Positions 5,892-7,424 of a DNA stretch of 7,424 bases are shown in pieces (position 1 is the first letter of the stretch; every line of letters begins with the position of its first letter). Both the position numbers and the translations under genes were made by a program. Origin of the DNA: Thermoleophilia bacterium (lineage in GTDB: Bacteria > Actinomycetota > Thermoleophilia > Gaiellales > SKUG01); the NCBI GenBank assembly GCA_025964465.1, contig JAOPYS010000187.1, positions 1-7,424 of the forward strand, given 5' to 3'. The notes under the pieces are model-generated. The model was not told where the DNA came from and did no database searches. It saw only the letters and a program-made list of their open reading frames with translations.

Positions 5892-6733
5892 GCGCGGAGA
5901 GCGCCACGCAGCGCCGCGCCGACTGCGAGCGCATCGGGCTCGAGGCGGCAGCGCTCCTGCGCAGCCGCTTCGGTGACCCGGGCGAGATCCAGGGCAAGGG
6001 TGAACCCGACGACGTCGACCGCATCTACGACGTCGTCACCGAGGTCGACTTCGCGAGCGAGCGCCTCGTGCTCGGACGCATCGCCGAGCTCGCTCCGTCC
6101 GCGTTCGTGCTGGCGGAGGAAGGCGGCCTGACCGACGCCGACGGCGTGCGCAGCGAGGTCCGACCCGAGGCCGCCGAGGAGCTGTGGATCGTCGACCCGC
6201 TCGACGGCACGGTCAACTTCGCGCACGGCGTGCCCCACTTCTGCGTCTCGATCGCCTGCTGGCGGGGCGGCGCGCCCGTCGCCGGCGCGATCGTCGATCC
6301 CATGGTGGGGGAGACGTTCTCGTTCGAGCGCGACCCCGACGGGGAGGGCGGTGCGTTCCACGACGGCGCGCCGATCCACCTTGGGGAGGGCGTCGCCCCC
6401 TCGCGGACGCTGCTCACCATCGGCGGCGGCGGCCCGTCCCTCGTGCCGCTCATGCGGCAGTTCCGCTCGTGGCGCCGGATCGGCTCGGCCGCACTCTCCC
6501 TCGCCTGGACGGGCTCGGGGCGCTGCGGCGCGTACGTCCAGCCTGGGCTGCTCCACCCGTGGGACTGGGCGGTCGGCGTGCCCTTCATCCAGGCGGCGGG
6601 CGGCGTGGTGACCGACGGCGGCGGGCTCGACTGGACCCCGCGCCTGAGCGGCACCACCGGCCTGATCGCCGCGTCGCGCACCGTGCACGCGGACATCGCC
6701 GAGCTCGCCGCCGCCGCCGGTGCCAGTGGCTGA
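5888..6733 (+). CDS. Inositol monophosphatase family protein
   Basis: This is a member of the Mg2+-dependent, Li+-sensitive phosphatase family that includes inositol-1-phosphatase (SuhB/ImpA), histidinol-phosphatase HisN and CysQ. The protein is 281 residues, close to the usual 260-280. The metal-binding motifs are present in order: DVVTEVDFASE near residues 48-58, LAEEGG with E77/E78, WIVDPLDGTVNF with D103 and D106 (the first metal-site motif), and HPWDWAVG with D226 (the second motif), followed by AAGGVVTD. The start is the GTG at 5888, which overlaps the ftsZ stop as GTGA and so suggests translational coupling. There is no signal peptide or membrane segment, so the protein is cytosolic. 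The substrate cannot be read from the sequence. Inositol-1-phosphate, for inositol lipids or mycothiol-type metabolites, is the default for actinobacteria, while histidinol phosphate or another sugar phosphate is possible. The family is firm and the exact role open. Confidence 0.9.
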   Translation: MSAESATQRRADCERIGLEAAALLRSRFGDPGEIQGKGEPDDVDRIYDVVTEVDFASERLVLGRIAELAPSAFVLAEEGGLTDADGVRSEVRPEAAEELWIVDPLDGTVNFAHGVPHFCVSIACWRGGAPVAGAIVDPMVGETFSFERDPDGEGGAFHDGAPIHLGEGVAPSRTLLTIGGGGPSLVPLMRQFRSWRRIGSAALSLAWTGSGRCGAYVQPGLLHPWDWAVGVPFIQAAGGVVTDGGGLDWTPRLSGTTGLIAASRTVHADIAELAAAAGASG

Positions 6734-7271
6734 CGCGGCTGCGTGCGTGATCCGGGCCGCGCGGATCGACGAGATCGAGCTCCTGCAGCGCATCGAACGC
6801 GACGCCGACGGGGCCTACGCGGCGGTCGGCCGTCACGACCTCGCCGACGGCGGGGATGCGATCCCGAGCGACGTCGCCGCCCGCGCCATCCAGCGTGGCC
6901 GCCTGTGGGTGGCCGAGGACCCGGGGACGCGTGCACCCGTCGGGTGGCTGTTCGAGACACGATCCGACGGCGAGTGGTGCATCGGCCAGGTGTCGGTCGC
7001 TCCGTCGCACGGCCGGCGCGGGATCGGCACCGCCCTGCTCCTCGACTCGATCGCTCGGGCGTGGGAGGAGGGGTTCACCTCCATCGTGCTCAACACCGAA
7101 CGCGACGTGCCGTGGAACCGGCCGTGGTACGAGCGACACGGGTTCCGCGTCGTGGCGGAGGCCGACTGGAGCGACGACATGCGGGTCATCGTGGCCGAGC
7201 AGGACGCCCCCGGACTGGACTGGTCCGCGCGGGTCCACATGCGGCTTCCGAGGCCAGCTGGGGTGGATTGA
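6720..7271 (+). CDS. GNAT family N-acetyltransferase
   Basis: This is a GCN5-related acetyltransferase that transfers acetyl from acetyl-CoA to an amine on an unknown substrate. The protein has about 183 residues, a single GNAT domain. It starts VIRAARIDEIELLQRIERDA (the N-terminal strand and helix). It has the acetyl-CoA pyrophosphate-binding motif A, QVSVAPSHGRRGIGTALL, with R99/R100-G101-I102-G103-T104. It ends with the motif B region VPWNRPWYERHGFRVV. The substrate loop AVGRHDLADGGDAIP is seen in free-standing small-molecule GNATs, but this does not identify the substrate. The start is ambiguous: GTG at 6720 (14-base overlap with the phosphatase gene) or GTG at 6726 (8-base overlap); GTG 6747 would leave a 13-base gap but trims little of the domain. 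The reading frame and overlap imply cotranscription with ftsZ and the phosphatase. A hairpin begins 6 bases after the stop. Confidence 0.88.
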   Translation: MPVADAAACVIRAARIDEIELLQRIERDADGAYAAVGRHDLADGGDAIPSDVAARAIQRGRLWVAEDPGTRAPVGWLFETRSDGEWCIGQVSVAPSHGRRGIGTALLLDSIARAWEEGFTSIVLNTERDVPWNRPWYERHGFRVVAEADWSDDMRVIVAEQDAPGLDWSARVHMRLPRPAGVD

Positions 7272-7277
7272 GCGTAC

Positions 7278-7295
7278 CCGGGCGTCGATGCCCGG
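7278..7295 (+). terminator. Hairpin after the acetyltransferase gene, possible terminator
   Basis: CCGGGC (7278-7283) and GCCCGG (7290-7295) form a perfect 6-base-pair GC stem with the 6-base loop GTCGAT. It lies 6 bases after the stop codon of the acetyltransferase gene. No run of T follows directly; the nearest is TTT at 7308-7310, after a second, weaker CCC/GGG stem. Intrinsic terminators without U-tracts have been proposed in GC-rich actinobacteria, and the position at a gene boundary ahead of a promoter-like sequence fits termination. Chance hairpins are common at this base composition, so confidence is modest. Confidence 0.4.
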
Positions 7296-7308
7296 TGCCC
7301 GTGCGGGT

Positions 7309-7337
7309 TTGCGCATTGCCCAGCGTGGGCGTACGGT
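7309..7337 (+). promoter_or_regulatory. Candidate sigma70-type promoter for the gene at 7376
   Basis: TTGCGC at 7309-7314 and TACGGT at 7332-7337 are separated by 17 bases. They fit a TTGNNN -35 element and a TANNNT -10 element of the housekeeping type used by actinobacteria. Transcription would start near 7344 and give a leader of about 30 bases before the ATG at 7376. This is the best promoter-like pair in the window, and it sits just after the hairpin that closes the previous gene. It is inferred by eye only. Confidence 0.45.
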
Positions 7338-7375
7338 TCAACGGACGCGTCCCAACCGCCGATGCCCGAGGTGGC

Positions 7376-7424
7376 ATGAATCGCCTGCTCCCATCCCTGC
7401 TCGCCGTAGCTGCGCTCGCCTGTG
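7376..7424 (+). CDS. Start of a probable exported protein or lipoprotein (3' partial)
   Basis: Sixteen codons are visible before the window ends: MNRLLPSLLAVAALAC. A short positive N-terminus, a hydrophobic core and Ala-Leu-Ala-Cys look like a signal peptide, and the Cys could be a lipobox Cys (Ala-Leu-Ala before it, a loose match to the Leu-Ala-Gly/Ala consensus). The ATG has a GAGG at 7368-7371 with a 4-base spacer, a reasonable ribosome binding site, and a promoter-like pair lies upstream. The protein is too short here to name. It appears to be a separate transcription unit from the division cluster. If the frame closes soon after the window edge, the call would fall. Confidence 0.6.
   Translation, partial: MNRLLPSLLAVAALAC

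Noticed and set aside
4805..6793. 662-codon open frame on the - strand across ftsZ and the phosphatase
   Set aside because: It is antisense to highly conserved ftsZ and phosphatase motifs and shows no recognisable domain. It is a composition shadow.
7186..7377. 63-codon open frame on the - strand over the intergenic region at the right end
   Set aside because: It has no motif, has Arg/Pro/Thr-rich composition, overlaps the acetyltransferase end antisense and has no convincing ribosome binding site.

Overview
The window is a very GC-rich piece (well over 70 % G+C by eye, with almost every third codon position G or C) of a bacterial dcw (division and cell wall) cluster, all read on the + strand. 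Long open frames on the other strand and in other frames are by-products of the base composition. Gene content and order (murG, murC, murB, ftsQ, ftsZ with no ftsA or ddl in between), GTG starts, 4-base GTGA overlaps and a short-linker FtsZ ending in DLDIPAFLRDQ point to an actinobacterium in the broad sense. The MurG acceptor loop (TEAD in place of HEQN) and the FtsZ signature TAGEGGGTGTG suggest a deep-branching lineage such as Thermoleophilia (Solirubrobacterales/Patulibacter-like). That placement rests on memory of family sequences and is tentative.

Region by region: 1-3146 is one uninterrupted frame, open at the left window edge, that carries three complete or nearly complete enzyme modules in a row: MurG (N-terminus missing), MurC and MurB. 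No stop codon separates them, so it reads as a triple fusion. A GTGA overlap leads into ftsQ (3143-4684). This is a 513-residue divisome protein with an unusually long, Arg-rich cytoplasmic N-terminus containing seven tandem octapeptide repeats (24-base DNA repeats). A 94-base gap follows, then ftsZ (4779-5891) with its own ribosome binding site. A second GTGA overlap leads to an inositol-monophosphatase-family gene (5888-6733), which overlaps a GNAT acetyltransferase gene (about 6720-7271). The run ends in a roughly 105-base intergenic region with a hairpin and a plausible promoter. The first 16 codons of a probable exported protein or lipoprotein begin at 7376.

How the genes fit together: MurB and MurC make UDP-MurNAc and add L-Ala to it in the cytosol. 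MurG adds GlcNAc to lipid I at the inner face of the membrane. FtsQ and FtsZ direct septal synthesis. The phosphatase and acetyltransferase are translationally linked to ftsZ, but the sequence gives no direct functional link to division. The points most worth following up are the MurG-MurC-MurB fusion and the repeat-bearing FtsQ N-terminus. No stretch longer than 300 bases lacks a gene, and no tRNA, rRNA, CRISPR array or mobile element was seen.
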